Source of the DNA: Chryseobacterium arthrosphaerae
GTDB taxonomy: Bacteria > Bacteroidota > Bacteroidia > Flavobacteriales > Weeksellaceae
Direction of reading: 5' to 3'
Assembly: GCF_001684965.1 (NCBI RefSeq)
Contig: NZ_MAYG01000001.1
Span: forward strand, 124,001 to 188,000
Length of the DNA stretch: 64,000 bases
Positions 8,049 through 16,757 of this stretch are shown in pieces. Position 1 is the stretch's first letter. Each line of letters starts with the position of its first letter. The position numbers and the translations under genes were made by a program. The notes beneath the pieces are model-generated. The model worked only from the letters and a program-made list of their open reading frames with translations, did no database searches and had not been told where the DNA came from.

Positions 8049-9254
8049 ATGGATCTGAAATCAAATGAACCTTTCTGGCTTTTAAAAAATGGATTGATCG
8101 CTTCTCACCCCTCCCTGAAATCTGATCAGGAATGCGATGTTCTCATCATAGGCGGTGGTATTACAGGAAGCCTGATTGCCCATCAGATGGTGGAAGACGG
8201 GTATAAGACGATGCTGATTGATAAGCGGGAGCTTTGCAACGGAAGCACTTCTGCCACCACCTCAATGCTGCAGTATGAAATAGATGTTCCCCTCTATGAA
8301 TTGATCGGGAAAATCGGGATGAAAGGGGCGGTTGCCAGCTATAAAGCCTGTAGTGATGCTATTGATATCATCGATAAGCTCTCCAAAAAAATTAGATCCG
8401 GTGCAGGATTCAAGCGTAAAAAATCACTGTATTTTGCTTCTAAAAAGAAAGATGTGGAATGGCTTAAAAAAGAGTACGAAGCCAGAAAACGTTTTGGATT
8501 TGAAGTGAAATGGCTTTCAGATAAGCAGGTCTCAGAACAGTTCGGCTTCGAAAATACCTATGGCGGAATTCTCTCAAAGCAGGGGGGAAGTATTGATGCC
8601 TTCCAGTTTGCTCACGAATTATGCAAGCATAATATAAAGAAAGGGCTGGAAGTTTTTGATAAAACAGAATTGCAAAAGGTGGAATACCATAAAGGATTTA
8701 ACGTGGCTGTTACAGCTGAAGGTTTCCGGATCAGGGCTAAAAAAATAATATACTGCATTGGTTATGAAAGCAAAAATCTATTGAAAGAAAATTTTGTTAA
8801 CCTGAAAAGCACCTATGCTGTGGTATCTGAAATAGATAAGGATAAGTTTAAAAATATTACAAGTACTTTGGTCTGGAATACCGATGATCCTTACCTCTAT
8901 ATGCGGACTACCGATGATGGCAGGATCCTGATAGGAGGCGGGGATGAAGATTTCTATGATGCTGAAAAGCGTGATGCCCTGCTGAATAAAAAAGAAAAGG
9001 AAATTTTAAAAGGCCTCAGGAAAATCAAACCTGATTATCATTTCTATTCCGATTTTGTGTGGGCAGGTACCTTTGGGGAAACCAAGGATGGTCTTCCTTA
9101 TATCGGAGAACATAAAAAGTTCAGAAACTCTTATTTTGTTCTGGGATTTGGCGGAAACGGAATTACATTCTCCGTAACGGGAATGGAAATGGCTTCTTTA
9201 TTTATGAAAAATAAAAAGCACCTGCTGTCCCGGTATTTTAAATTCGGAAGATAA
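8049..9254 (+). CDS. FAD-dependent oxidoreductase (DAO family)
   Basis: A 401-residue cytoplasmic flavoprotein. An N-terminal dinucleotide-binding motif VLIIGGGITGSLIA (31-44) and a C-terminal FAD-contacting segment (FVLGFGGNGITFSVTGMEMA) place it in the D-amino-acid oxidase/glycine oxidase-type fold. The segment TYAVVSEIDKDKF and the following TTDDGRILIGGGDED are typical of the relatives that often carry a C-terminal Rieske domain. This protein stops without one. The substrate, probably an amine or amino acid, is not determined. It stands alone between oppositely oriented genes. Confidence 0.85.
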   Translation: MDLKSNEPFWLLKNGLIASHPSLKSDQECDVLIIGGGITGSLIAHQMVEDGYKTMLIDKRELCNGSTSATTSMLQYEIDVPLYELIGKIGMKGAVASYKACSDAIDIIDKLSKKIRSGAGFKRKKSLYFASKKKDVEWLKKEYEARKRFGFEVKWLSDKQVSEQFGFENTYGGILSKQGGSIDAFQFAHELCKHNIKKGLEVFDKTELQKVEYHKGFNVAVTAEGFRIRAKKIIYCIGYESKNLLKENFVNLKSTYAVVSEIDKDKFKNITSTLVWNTDDPYLYMRTTDDGRILIGGGDEDFYDAEKRDALLNKKEKEILKGLRKIKPDYHFYSDFVWAGTFGETKDGLPYIGEHKKFRNSYFVLGFGGNGITFSVTGMEMASLFMKNKKHLLSRYFKFGR

Positions 9255-9396
9255 TTTTTTAAGTACAAAAGTTTTAGGCAGGCATGACAAACCTTCGCAT
9301 TATGAACTAAGCTTACAAAATCTGGTCTTTTCTCAGAATATCACCATTCTGCACCAATAAAAATAGTAGAGCTGGCCAAAGCCCGCTCTACTGTTA

Positions 9397-10584
9397 TCAC
9401 AAACTGTATCCGTTTTTCTTAGCCAGTTCCTGTATTGAACTTTCAATGGCTTTTCCCAGATCGTCAGAATCGTCATTTCCTCTTTTTTTCATTTCACCAT
9501 CAATGTAGTTCTGACGTTTTTTAGACAGTTCCTCTATTTCTTTCTGAATTTTTTCACGTTCTGCTGATTTTGCCGCGACAGCTTTTTTTATTTCTTCCTT
9601 ACTTTTTCCTTTCAGTTCGGCTGGAAGCTCACTTTCTTTTACGGAAGCAATAAATCCGGCATCTTTTTCGGCCCTGTCAACAAGATCCCAGTGCTCATTT
9701 TTGTAGGCATTCTTTTTTGATTTGGAAACAGTTCTTTCCACAAGGTTGGATACCGATTGTACCTCGGCGTTTTTATCCTGGGTAATCTGTTTCATTTTGT
9801 ATTCAGAACCATGGTTGCCGTAGTAAATGTAAGTATCATTCAGTTTGGCATTGCATTCGGAAATCCTGATATCGTAAGGTGTTTCTATATAGATCACTTT
9901 TTTATCGCTGTCGATATTGAAGTATTTACCGCCTCCGGTTGCTGCACCGTTTTGCCAGTAATCCCGGATACCTTCCTCACGGCTTCCGCAGAAAATAGTA
10001 TTGGTGTAGATGTTTTTATTCTTTGCCTTTGAGATAACATCTTTATAATTAACTCTTCCCTGATCGAAAGGTTCGTTACCTGCAATATAAATCAGCTTCA
10101 TACTTTTCTCATTGCCATCCCAGTTCAGATTGTTTGAGGCATCACGAATGACAGCACCGCAATATTCACTACCGCCATTGGTTCTTAATGCAAATAATTT
10201 TTCAGAAACCAGATCGAGATCCTGAGTGAGAGGTGTAACCTGGCGGATGTAATTCTCATCACGGATACCGTCGTTTCCATATTCATATAAGGCAATCTCA
10301 ACTTGTGGCGTCTGGCCGTTATATTTTAAAGTGGTCAGCGTATTGACAATATTCCAGAGCCTTGATTTTGCCTGGTCAATCAGCCCGTCCATACTGTTGG
10401 AAGTATCCAGTAATAGGGCTACCTGGATTTTATTATCCTTTGATATTGTATTGAACGGAAGTGCGGAAGCATTTTGTACAGACAGGCTTCTGTTTTCCAT
10501 ATTACTTTTCGAGCAGCCGGTACCGGGAGCTGTTCCGGAGCTTAAGAAAGCTGCTGCGATGGCTAAGATTTTTAAAGTTGTCAT
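9397..10584 (-). CDS. VWA-domain envelope protein
   Basis: A 395-residue protein with a hydrophobic N-terminus and a Cys at position 24 (APGTGCSKSN) that may be a lipoprotein attachment site, although the lipobox is atypical. A von Willebrand factor A domain starts near residue 52 with VALLLDTSNSMDGLID. The MIDAS residues are D60, S62 and S64. The last ~130 residues are highly charged and helical (RAEKDAGFIASVKESELPAE, KKAVAAKSAEREKIQKEIEE), suggesting a coiled coil. VWA proteins bind partners through a divalent metal; the partner here is unknown. A candidate LytTR-type operator lies 160 bp upstream (10744-10771), identical in layout to that of the SIMPL gene. Confidence 0.85.
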   Translation of the reverse strand: MTTLKILAIAAAFLSSGTAPGTGCSKSNMENRSLSVQNASALPFNTISKDNKIQVALLLDTSNSMDGLIDQAKSRLWNIVNTLTTLKYNGQTPQVEIALYEYGNDGIRDENYIRQVTPLTQDLDLVSEKLFALRTNGGSEYCGAVIRDASNNLNWDGNEKSMKLIYIAGNEPFDQGRVNYKDVISKAKNKNIYTNTIFCGSREEGIRDYWQNGAATGGGKYFNIDSDKKVIYIETPYDIRISECNAKLNDTYIYYGNHGSEYKMKQITQDKNAEVQSVSNLVERTVSKSKKNAYKNEHWDLVDRAEKDAGFIASVKESELPAELKGKSKEEIKKAVAAKSAEREKIQKEIEELSKKRQNYIDGEMKKRGNDDSDDLGKAIESSIQELAKKNGYSL

Positions 10585-10708
10585 ATTATTATTTTTTTAT
10601 AGGTTATTTGCTGGTAATATTCTGTTTCCCACTTATTGGAGTTCACTGCTTTTTGAGAAGTTTTCTCTTTCTGTTTTATTTTTTGTAATGTTTTCATTGA
10701 TGATGAAG

Positions 10709-10771
10709 TAAAATTATGTGTATTTAAGGCTGGAATTTGGGAGACTTGGTGGAACGGGCTTTTCACTTGGT
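10709..10771 (-). promoter_or_regulatory. LytTR-type operator and promoter of the VWA gene
   Basis: Two direct repeats of ACTTGGT (10744-10750 and 10765-10771; ACCAAGT on the minus strand) are exactly 21 bp apart. On the minus strand a -7-like box TAATTTTA (10709-10716) follows the nearer repeat after 27 bp. The SIMPL gene site has the same 21-bp period, the same 27-bp gap and the same box. The predicted transcript would have a ~120-nt leader. Confidence 0.6.
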
Positions 10772-10862
10772 GGATAATATGACTGAGAATAGTCTGTTCA
10801 GATATTCAATGGCTTGAAGAAACATTCAGACCTTGCTAAGCGTAACGAATTTAATATTAAAC

Positions 10863-10869
10863 ACTTGGT
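10863..10869 (+). promoter_or_regulatory. solitary ACTTGGT half-site
   Basis: A single copy of the repeat unit found in the three 21-bp-period operators. It has no partner 21 bp away on either side, so it may be chance. Confidence 0.15.
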
Positions 10870-10921
10870 TTAAACTAGTCTAAGCTTTTATACCAAAGGT
10901 TTCTGTTCGTACCAGTAGCAA

Positions 10922-10953
10922 AACAAAAAAGCTGCCTTTTGGGGCAGCCTCCT
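10922..10953 (-). terminator. terminator of the SIMPL gene
   Basis: Stem GGCTGCCcc / ttGGCAGCt on the minus strand, followed by TTTTTTG, just beyond the stop at 10967. Confidence 0.8.
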
Positions 10954-10966
10954 TAAATCTGTTATT

Positions 10967-11641
10967 TTAAAGGATTTCGTATCTGGTTTTGATACTGTAT
11001 TTCAGCTTGATATTTTCAATATTGTCAAAAGAATAATCTACCGGAGCATCTGCTGCTTCCATCTGTACATTTGCCATTCTGCTTTTGTAAGCCACAGGAA
11101 GTACCGTATCACTGGTATAATCTTCTATTTCTACAATTTCAATAGCATTTCCGGTCTTTTTACCCATGCTTTCCAACAGGTAATCTGCTTTTTCTTTAGC
11201 CGCTTTTAAAGCATTGATTTTTACTGCCTTCCTGAAATCTGCAATTTTGGTATTCTTTACCTCAGCAATGTTCAGGCTGCTTACCCATTTCTGATTCAGA
11301 TCTTCAAAGATCTTAGCAATATTGGCTTTTGTGCCGGCTTTAAACTGATAATTCTTAGTGAATTTTGCCGTTTTGGAGTAGATATTCTGGTACATTGATT
11401 TGAATTTGATATCCTCATTCTTCACTCCGGCACTCTTGAGTGTTTCAAACAATTTCTTTTCATTATCTGCCAGATCATTCTTGTTATCTGCTTTTATTCC
11501 GATACTGAAGATGATTTCATCCGGTTCAATTTCCATTTCCGCCACTCCTGTTACTTCAATGGCATTTTTCTTTACTTCCTGAGCATTGACAAAGCTCCCT
11601 AATGTTAAAATTCCGATTAATAAAAAATGTTTCAATTTCAT
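10967..11641 (-). CDS. SIMPL (DUF541) domain periplasmic protein
   Basis: A 224-residue secreted protein with a Sec signal peptide (MKLKHFLLIGILTLGSFVNA). The mature part follows the SIMPL/DUF541 pattern: IEVTGVAEMEIEPDEIIFSI near the N-terminus, a central helical region (LADNEKKLFETLKSAGVKNE), and the later segment AVKINALKAAKEKADYLLES. The family includes E. coli YggE, implicated in oxidative-stress tolerance, and oligomeric ring-forming periplasmic proteins. The precise function is unknown. It is probably controlled by the LytTR-type operator at 11709-11736, 68 bp upstream. Confidence 0.88.
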   Translation of the reverse strand: MKLKHFLLIGILTLGSFVNAQEVKKNAIEVTGVAEMEIEPDEIIFSIGIKADNKNDLADNEKKLFETLKSAGVKNEDIKFKSMYQNIYSKTAKFTKNYQFKAGTKANIAKIFEDLNQKWVSSLNIAEVKNTKIADFRKAVKINALKAAKEKADYLLESMGKKTGNAIEIVEIEDYTSDTVLPVAYKSRMANVQMEAADAPVDYSFDNIENIKLKYSIKTRYEIL

Positions 11642-11673
11642 AATTTCCTGTTTTTAAATTTTAAATTCTGATG

Positions 11674-11736
11674 TAAAATTACCGGGATCTGGAACTGGAA
11701 ATCGGGAGACTTGGTGAAACAGAGCTTTCACTTGGT
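11674..11736 (-). promoter_or_regulatory. LytTR-type operator and promoter of the SIMPL gene
   Basis: ACTTGGT at 11709-11715 and 11730-11736, period 21 bp, with inner GTGAAA / TTTCAC arms forming a short inverted repeat. On the minus strand the -7-like box TAATTTTA (11674-11681) follows after exactly 27 bp, about 33 nt before the start codon. Confidence 0.65.
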
Positions 11737-11798
11737 GAGTTGTGGAACTTATCTTTAAAATGAAGACGGTAGCTTTCTCTTTGTAATATTGATTAAAA

Positions 11799-12985
11799 AT
11801 TGGAAAATTTTATAACGCTAAGACCGCAAAAGAATAAGGGACAAGATGCTGGATATTTCCGTTCGCAAGGGCATTCTATTCAGCTGAGTAATTTAATAAC
11901 GCCAATTATTATCGGGCTTCATTGCTGAGTGTTAACGCCTTTGTGAACATATATTATTTATTCATAAAAGAATCTTTGCGAACGTTGCGTTATAATGATT
12001 GGGAAACACTTTACTTGAAAAATTGGAAAATTTTATAACGCAAAGACCGCAAAGAATAGGGAAAAAGATGGTGGATATTTCCGTTCGCAAGGGCATTCTA
12101 TTCAGCTGAGTAATTTAATACCGCCGATTAGTATCGGGCTTCATTGCTGAGTGTTAACGCCTTTGCGAACGTATATTATTTATATCTATAAAAAATCTTT
12201 GTGAACGTTGCGTCATAATGATTGGGAAGACATGTCTCTATAAATTCACACTTTACCTGAAAAAATTGGAAAATTTTATAACGCAAAGACCGCAAAGAAT
12301 AGGGAAAAAGATGGTGGATATTTCCGTTCGCAAGGGCATTCTATTCAGCTAAGTAATTTATTACCGCAGATTAGTATTGGAATTCATTGCTGAGTGTTAA
12401 CGCCTTTGCGGACGTTTATTATTTACATCTATAAAAGAATCTTTGCGAACGTTGCGTTATAATGATTGGGAAAACATACCTCTATAAATTCACACCTTAC
12501 CTGAAAAATTAGAAAATTTTATAACGCAAAGACCGCAAGAATAGAAAAAAAGATGCTGGATATTTCCGTTCGCAAGGGCATTCTATTCAGCTAAATAATT
12601 TAATACCGCCGATTATTATCGGGCTTCATTGCTGAGTGTTAACGCCTTTGCGAACGTATATTATTTATATCTATAAAAAATCTTTGTGAACGTTGCGTCA
12701 TAATGATTGGGAAGACATGTCTCTATAAATTCACACTTTACCTGAAAAATTGGAAAATTTTATAACGCAAAGACCGTAAGAATAGGGAAAAAGATGCTGG
12801 ATATTTCCGTTCGCAAGGGCATTCTATTCAGCTGAGTAATTTAATACCGTATATTAGTATCGGGCTTCATTGCTGAGTGTTAACGCCTTTGCGGACGTTT
12901 ATTATTTACATCTATAAAAGAATCTTTGCGAACGTTGCGTTATAATGATTGGGAAAACATAACTCTATAAATTCATACCTTATAA
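11799..12985. repeat. array of five ~240-bp nested-dyad repeats
   Basis: Five head-to-tail copies begin at about 11800, 12023, 12266, 12509 and 12750 (periods 223, 243, 243 and 241 bp). Each starts with a TTGGAAAATTTTATAACGC-like sequence. Within a unit three inverted repeats are nested, as seen in copy 2: outer TTATAACGCAA (12033-) with TTGCGTcATAA (to 12218), middle CGTTCGCAAGGGC (12082-12094) with GCCTTTGCGAACG (12159-12171), and apex GCCGAT/ATCGGGC (12123-12139). No open frame of note runs through the array. Copies 2 and 4 share one 3' half and copies 3 and 5 another, so the array grew by duplicating a two-unit block. It lies between the SIMPL and kinase gene operators. Confidence 0.9.
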
Positions 12986-13138
12986 CTAGTCGCATTCAAA
13001 AAGAAAATCATAGATTTTCAAAAAACTTATATGTACTTCTCATCGCCAAGCATTATTAGCTTAAAAAACTAAAGTGTTTAAAATCTTTTGTGGCTAAATA
13101 ATAATCTTAGTTGGCACTTCAAAATCTAATTTTTTCCA

Positions 13139-13166
13139 ACTTGGTGAAATAAGGCTTTCACTTGGT
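13139..13166 (+). promoter_or_regulatory. LytTR-type operator upstream of the histidine kinase gene
   Basis: ACTTGGT at 13139-13145 and 13160-13166, 21 bp apart, with the same inner GTGAAA/TTTCAC arms as the SIMPL site. A degenerate -7 box (TTACTTTG, 13198-13205) follows about 31 bp downstream and fits transcription of the kinase gene. The annotation-style TTG start at 13162 would lie inside this operator, which argues for the GTG at 13225. Confidence 0.6.
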
Positions 13167-13224
13167 AAAGAATAGAATACGATCAATAAAGTTTTACTTA
13201 CTTTGCAGTAAAGATCTGAAATCT

Positions 13225-15006
13225 GTGAAATTAGTTTTTAAAATAGTACTTATTATAATATTAGCATCAGGGAATTCCCTTGTTGCCCAGGATACTACAC
13301 GGGTTTCTAAAGTTCTGAATTCTGCTGCAAAACTGAAAAAAGCAGTTGATAAAAATGATAATAAAGGCGTTGCAGATACCTATGTGGGAATGGCCAATGA
13401 CTATTACAATCAGGGAAATTATGCCAAAAGCGAAGAGTATCTCATCAAAGCAAAAAATATCTATCAGAATCTGAACGATAAAAAAAATCTTGAAATCACC
13501 ACCAGAAAACTGGCACAATCCCAGGAGAAACAAAATAAAATAACTCCCGCAATCAGTAACTACAGCATGGCTGCACAGATGGGATATAGTGAAAAAAGTA
13601 AGGCTGTGAATGCCAACGATGTTGCAAGACTTTCTTCTCCTTCTCCCGAACTGCGGGCCGAAGCTATTCAGAATAATATCAGCCTGAGCAAGAAAGAGAA
13701 TGAGCAGGCAGATCTGGCGGAAAGCTATAGTCAGCTTGCAGAAGTCAATATACAGCAAAAGGATGTTTCCAGAGCGGAAGAAAACCTTAACAACGCTTAT
13801 AAAATCTCAAAAAAAGAAGCCCCACAACAGGCATTGGCCATCAATCAGAAGCTGGCCGATCTCTATGTGGAAAATAAAAACTTTGATAAAGCGATTGAAG
13901 CCAAGAAAACAGTACTGAAGGAAGATTTTGTGAAAGAGAATTCACAGGAAAAGGTGAATCAGATCCAGGAGCTGGCGGATATCTATATCAAGAAGAATGA
14001 TCCTGAAGAAGCAGTAAGTCTTTTAAAAAACGCTTATGGGATTGCTTTGAATAAAGGGCATACCATGGAAGCACAGAGAAGTGTGAAAAAACTGGACAGT
14101 CTCTATGCGATTTCCGGGAATACGGATGCCTCGGTACAGCTATACAGAGATTTCCTGGGAAAACTTCCGGATCTTGTGTCTAAAGACAGAAGCCTGGTGG
14201 ACAATAAAATACTTGAAGATACCGAACAACGGATTTCCCAGCTTGAAAAAGAAAAAGAGCTGAAAGATGAGCTGATCCGTAAGAAGAATGTCTTCAATTA
14301 CAGTTTGATTGCAGCTTTAATCCTTCTGACGGGGCTGATCTTTATTATTTTCAGAACCCTGAAAAAAGTTCAGATCAAAAACAAAAAAATTGCTCTTCAG
14401 TCGCTCCGGAGAGAAATGAATCCGCATTTTATCTTTAACAGTTTAAATAGCGTCAACCATTTTATAGCCACAAATAATGAACTGGAAGCCAATCAGTATC
14501 TGACAAAGTTCTCCAAGCTGATGCGCGGAGTAATGGAAAACTCAACAGAAGATTTTATTCCTTTCCAGCAGGAACTTGATCTGCTTCAGAATTATCTTGC
14601 GCTGGAAAAAACACGTTTTGCCGACAAATTCGATTATGAAATTGAAGTTGATGAAAATCTTAATCTCCAGAGCCAGCAGGTTCCCGGAATGCTTGTACAG
14701 CCTTTTCTGGAGAATGCAATCTGGCATGGCCTCCGCTACAGAACTGAAAAAGGGTTTTTAAAACTGAGCTTTGAAAAAGATGACCAATATCTGAAGATTA
14801 CCATTGAAGACAACGGAATAGGAATCGAAGAAAGCAAAAAACAGAAAACCCGGCACCAAAAAACGAGAGAAGGACGGGGAATGAAAAATACACTTGAAAG
14901 AGTTCAGCTATTGAATGACCTCTACAAAAAAGACATTACCTGCTCAGTAAAAGATAAAGACAACAATGGAGGAGTTTTGGTGACCATCAGGATCAATCTT
15001 GCTTAA
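13225..15006 (+). CDS. TPR sensor histidine kinase, LytS type
   Basis: Autophosphorylating sensor of a two-component system, 593 residues from the GTG at 13225. That start gives a clean signal peptide (KLVFKIVLIIILASGNSLVA). A longer frame from TTG 13162 adds 21 residues but overlaps an operator. Tetratricopeptide repeats fill the periplasmic part (about 40-310). One membrane segment lies at about 357-376. The cytoplasmic His_kinase domain has the phosphoacceptor motif REMNPHFIFNSLNS (H401) and an ATP-binding N box, PFLENAIWHGL (N497), followed by DNGIGIEES and GRGMKNTLERV. The response regulator gene follows after 157 bp. Confidence 0.93.
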   Translation: MKLVFKIVLIIILASGNSLVAQDTTRVSKVLNSAAKLKKAVDKNDNKGVADTYVGMANDYYNQGNYAKSEEYLIKAKNIYQNLNDKKNLEITTRKLAQSQEKQNKITPAISNYSMAAQMGYSEKSKAVNANDVARLSSPSPELRAEAIQNNISLSKKENEQADLAESYSQLAEVNIQQKDVSRAEENLNNAYKISKKEAPQQALAINQKLADLYVENKNFDKAIEAKKTVLKEDFVKENSQEKVNQIQELADIYIKKNDPEEAVSLLKNAYGIALNKGHTMEAQRSVKKLDSLYAISGNTDASVQLYRDFLGKLPDLVSKDRSLVDNKILEDTEQRISQLEKEKELKDELIRKKNVFNYSLIAALILLTGLIFIIFRTLKKVQIKNKKIALQSLRREMNPHFIFNSLNSVNHFIATNNELEANQYLTKFSKLMRGVMENSTEDFIPFQQELDLLQNYLALEKTRFADKFDYEIEVDENLNLQSQQVPGMLVQPFLENAIWHGLRYRTEKGFLKLSFEKDDQYLKITIEDNGIGIEESKKQKTRHQKTREGRGMKNTLERVQLLNDLYKKDITCSVKDKDNNGGVLVTIRINLA

Positions 15007-15163
15007 TTTGTAGGATTTCAATTTTTATTCTCAATATTATTCCGGAATATTTTTTGCCTGAAGCATTGAGTGTTTCCATGCACAGGTTTCAGATTGTATG
15101 AATGGGTAAATATTCCTAATTTGCATCGTGCAGTCTATTATCTGTCACTTAATACCTGACCGA

Positions 15164-15898
15164 ATGAAAATAAAAGCCGTAATTGTAGATGATGAAATCA
15201 TAGCAAGAGAAGTTCTGAGAAGCTATCTCACCAAATATTGCCCGCAGGTGGAAATTCTTGGTGAAGCTGAAAATATCAGAGAAGCCGTTCCGCTGATTAC
15301 TGAAAAGCAGCCGCAACTGGTGTTTCTTGATGTTGAAATGCCTTTTGGAAACGCTTTTGATGTGTTGGAGGCCACCAAAGATCAGGCGTACGAAACCATT
15401 TTCATTACAGCATTTTCACAGTATTCGCTGCAGGCATTGAACAAATCGGCAAGCTATTATATCTTAAAGCCCATTGATATTCAGGAACTGATTCTGGCCG
15501 TTAATAAAGTCGCTGAGAGCCTGGAGAAAAAAGAAGAACTCAACCGGAATAAAATTTTGCTGGAGAATCTGAAGCTGAAACCGGAAAAACAGCAATTGAT
15601 ATTGCCCACTTTACAAGGCTTTGATGTGGTAAAAACAGAAGATATTGTCAGGCTGCAGGCAGACGGAAACTTTACCCAGGTTTACCTTACCGATGGCTCA
15701 AAGAAGATGGTATGCAGGTTTTTAAAACATTTTGACGACCTGCTGGAAAGTCCCTTTGTAAGAGTACACCGTTCCCACATCATCAATACAGCTTTTGTAA
15801 AATCCTACCACAAAAGCGGAACTGTAATGCTGTCTGACGATACGGAAATTGAGGTTTCCGGAAGCTTTAAGGATAATTTCCTGAAGGTCTTTTCATAG
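15164..15898 (+). CDS. LytTR-family response regulator
   Basis: The DNA-binding partner of the upstream kinase, 244 residues from ATG 15164. A frame from GTG 15128 is open but unsupported. The receiver domain has the acidic pair D9/D10 (VIVDDE), phosphoacceptor D56 (LVFLDVEMP) and the conserved K102 (YILKPID). The C-terminal LytTR domain (about 140-244) contains TEDIVRLQADGNFTQVYLTD and FVRVHRSHIINTAFV. LytTR proteins bind two direct repeats on one face of the helix, about 21 bp apart. The ACTTGGT repeats at 10744, 11709 and 13139 fit this and are its likely targets, including its own kinase gene. Confidence 0.93.
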   Translation: MKIKAVIVDDEIIAREVLRSYLTKYCPQVEILGEAENIREAVPLITEKQPQLVFLDVEMPFGNAFDVLEATKDQAYETIFITAFSQYSLQALNKSASYYILKPIDIQELILAVNKVAESLEKKEELNRNKILLENLKLKPEKQQLILPTLQGFDVVKTEDIVRLQADGNFTQVYLTDGSKKMVCRFLKHFDDLLESPFVRVHRSHIINTAFVKSYHKSGTVMLSDDTEIEVSGSFKDNFLKVFS

Positions 15899-15972
15899 AA
15901 TTTATTGTTCTTTAACAGCCTGTAGGCATTATTTTTGACGTTTTCATCAGAACCACACCAAAAAAATCTCTT

Positions 15973-16515
15973 ATGAAAACCCTTCATAAAATCATACTTC
16001 CCGTATCATTGGGTGCATTAGGACTGATTATTTTTAACTCGTGTTCCGTAAGAATTCCCAAAGGTGCTGCAGCAGTAAAGAACTTTGATGCTAAAAAATA
16101 CCTCGGCAGATGGTATGAAATTGCCCGTTTTGACTATCGTTTTGAGAAAAATATGGATAATGTCACTGCAGAATATACAGAAAATCCGGATGGCTCCATT
16201 CAGGTGAAGAACAAAGGCTATGATTACGTAAAAAAAGTCTGGAATGAATCTATCGGAGAAGCCCAGTTTGTAAAAGACCCTACAGAAGCCCGGCTGAAAG
16301 TATCATTTTTCAAACCTATCTGGGCAGGGTATAACGTGATCGATATTGATGAAGACTATCAGTATGCCATGGTTGCAGGAAGCAGTTTGAAATATCTCTG
16401 GATCCTGTCCCGTACTACCACCATCCCCGAAAGCATCCGTCAGCGTTTCCTGGCAAAGGCAAAAAAAATCGGTTATGATACCAATGAACTGATCTGGGTA
16501 AAACATAATCAATAA
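15973..16515 (+). CDS. blc: lipocalin, Blc-type outer membrane lipoprotein
   Basis: A 180-residue protein with a lipoprotein signal (LIIFNSC, Cys24). The lipocalin motif 1 is KYLGRWYEIARFDYRFEK with G-x-W at 45-47. The other conserved features are VTAEYTENPDGSIQVKNKGY and the late segment YLWILSRTTTIPE. Bacterial lipocalins of the Blc family bind fatty acids and lysophospholipids at the outer membrane and are expressed under envelope stress. It follows the LytTR regulator gene by 74 bp and could be co-transcribed with it. A hairpin terminator follows at 16525-16588. Confidence 0.9.
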   Translation: MKTLHKIILPVSLGALGLIIFNSCSVRIPKGAAAVKNFDAKKYLGRWYEIARFDYRFEKNMDNVTAEYTENPDGSIQVKNKGYDYVKKVWNESIGEAQFVKDPTEARLKVSFFKPIWAGYNVIDIDEDYQYAMVAGSSLKYLWILSRTTTIPESIRQRFLAKAKKIGYDTNELIWVKHNQ

Positions 16516-16524
16516 ATAAAAAAA

Positions 16525-16588
16525 AGAAGCTGAGAAGAATGGCTGTTAATAAATAACTGACGCATTGATCTTCTTAGCTTCCTTTGTA
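16525..16588 (+). terminator. terminator of the lipocalin gene
   Basis: A 13-bp stem with one G-T pair (GAAGCTGAGAAGA / TCTTCTTAGCTTC) around a 33-nt loop, followed by a T-rich stretch. Confidence 0.5.
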
Positions 16589-16655
16589 TTTTCATTCTTC
16601 CCGAATCAAATACAAATTGTGTGGATCATATTGTTTGTATTGATGGAATTTAATT

Positions 16656-16713
16656 TAACGCAAAGTTTTAGCCTCCTTAAAATTAAGTATCCGGATAATT
16701 ATTCTTTGCGTTT
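16656..16713. repeat. single AACGCAAAG / CTTTGCGTT dyad
   Basis: Inverted arms TAACGCAAAG (16656-16665) and CTTTGCGTTT (16704-16713) with a 38-bp centre. The arm words are those of the outer dyad of the repeat array at 11799-12985, so this may be a degenerate solo relative. Confidence 0.35.
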
Positions 16714-16757
16714 GGAAAATAATTTGTTTTCATTCCACAACTTTTGATGGTGATCCT

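Noticed and set aside
11799..12985. CRISPR array
   Set aside because: Repeats are direct, but the units are ~240 bp and similar throughout, with no short conserved repeat separated by unique spacers, and no cas genes are present.
13162..13224. TTG-started N-terminal extension of the histidine kinase
   Set aside because: Its start lies inside the second ACTTGGT repeat, whereas GTG 13225 gives a clean signal peptide.
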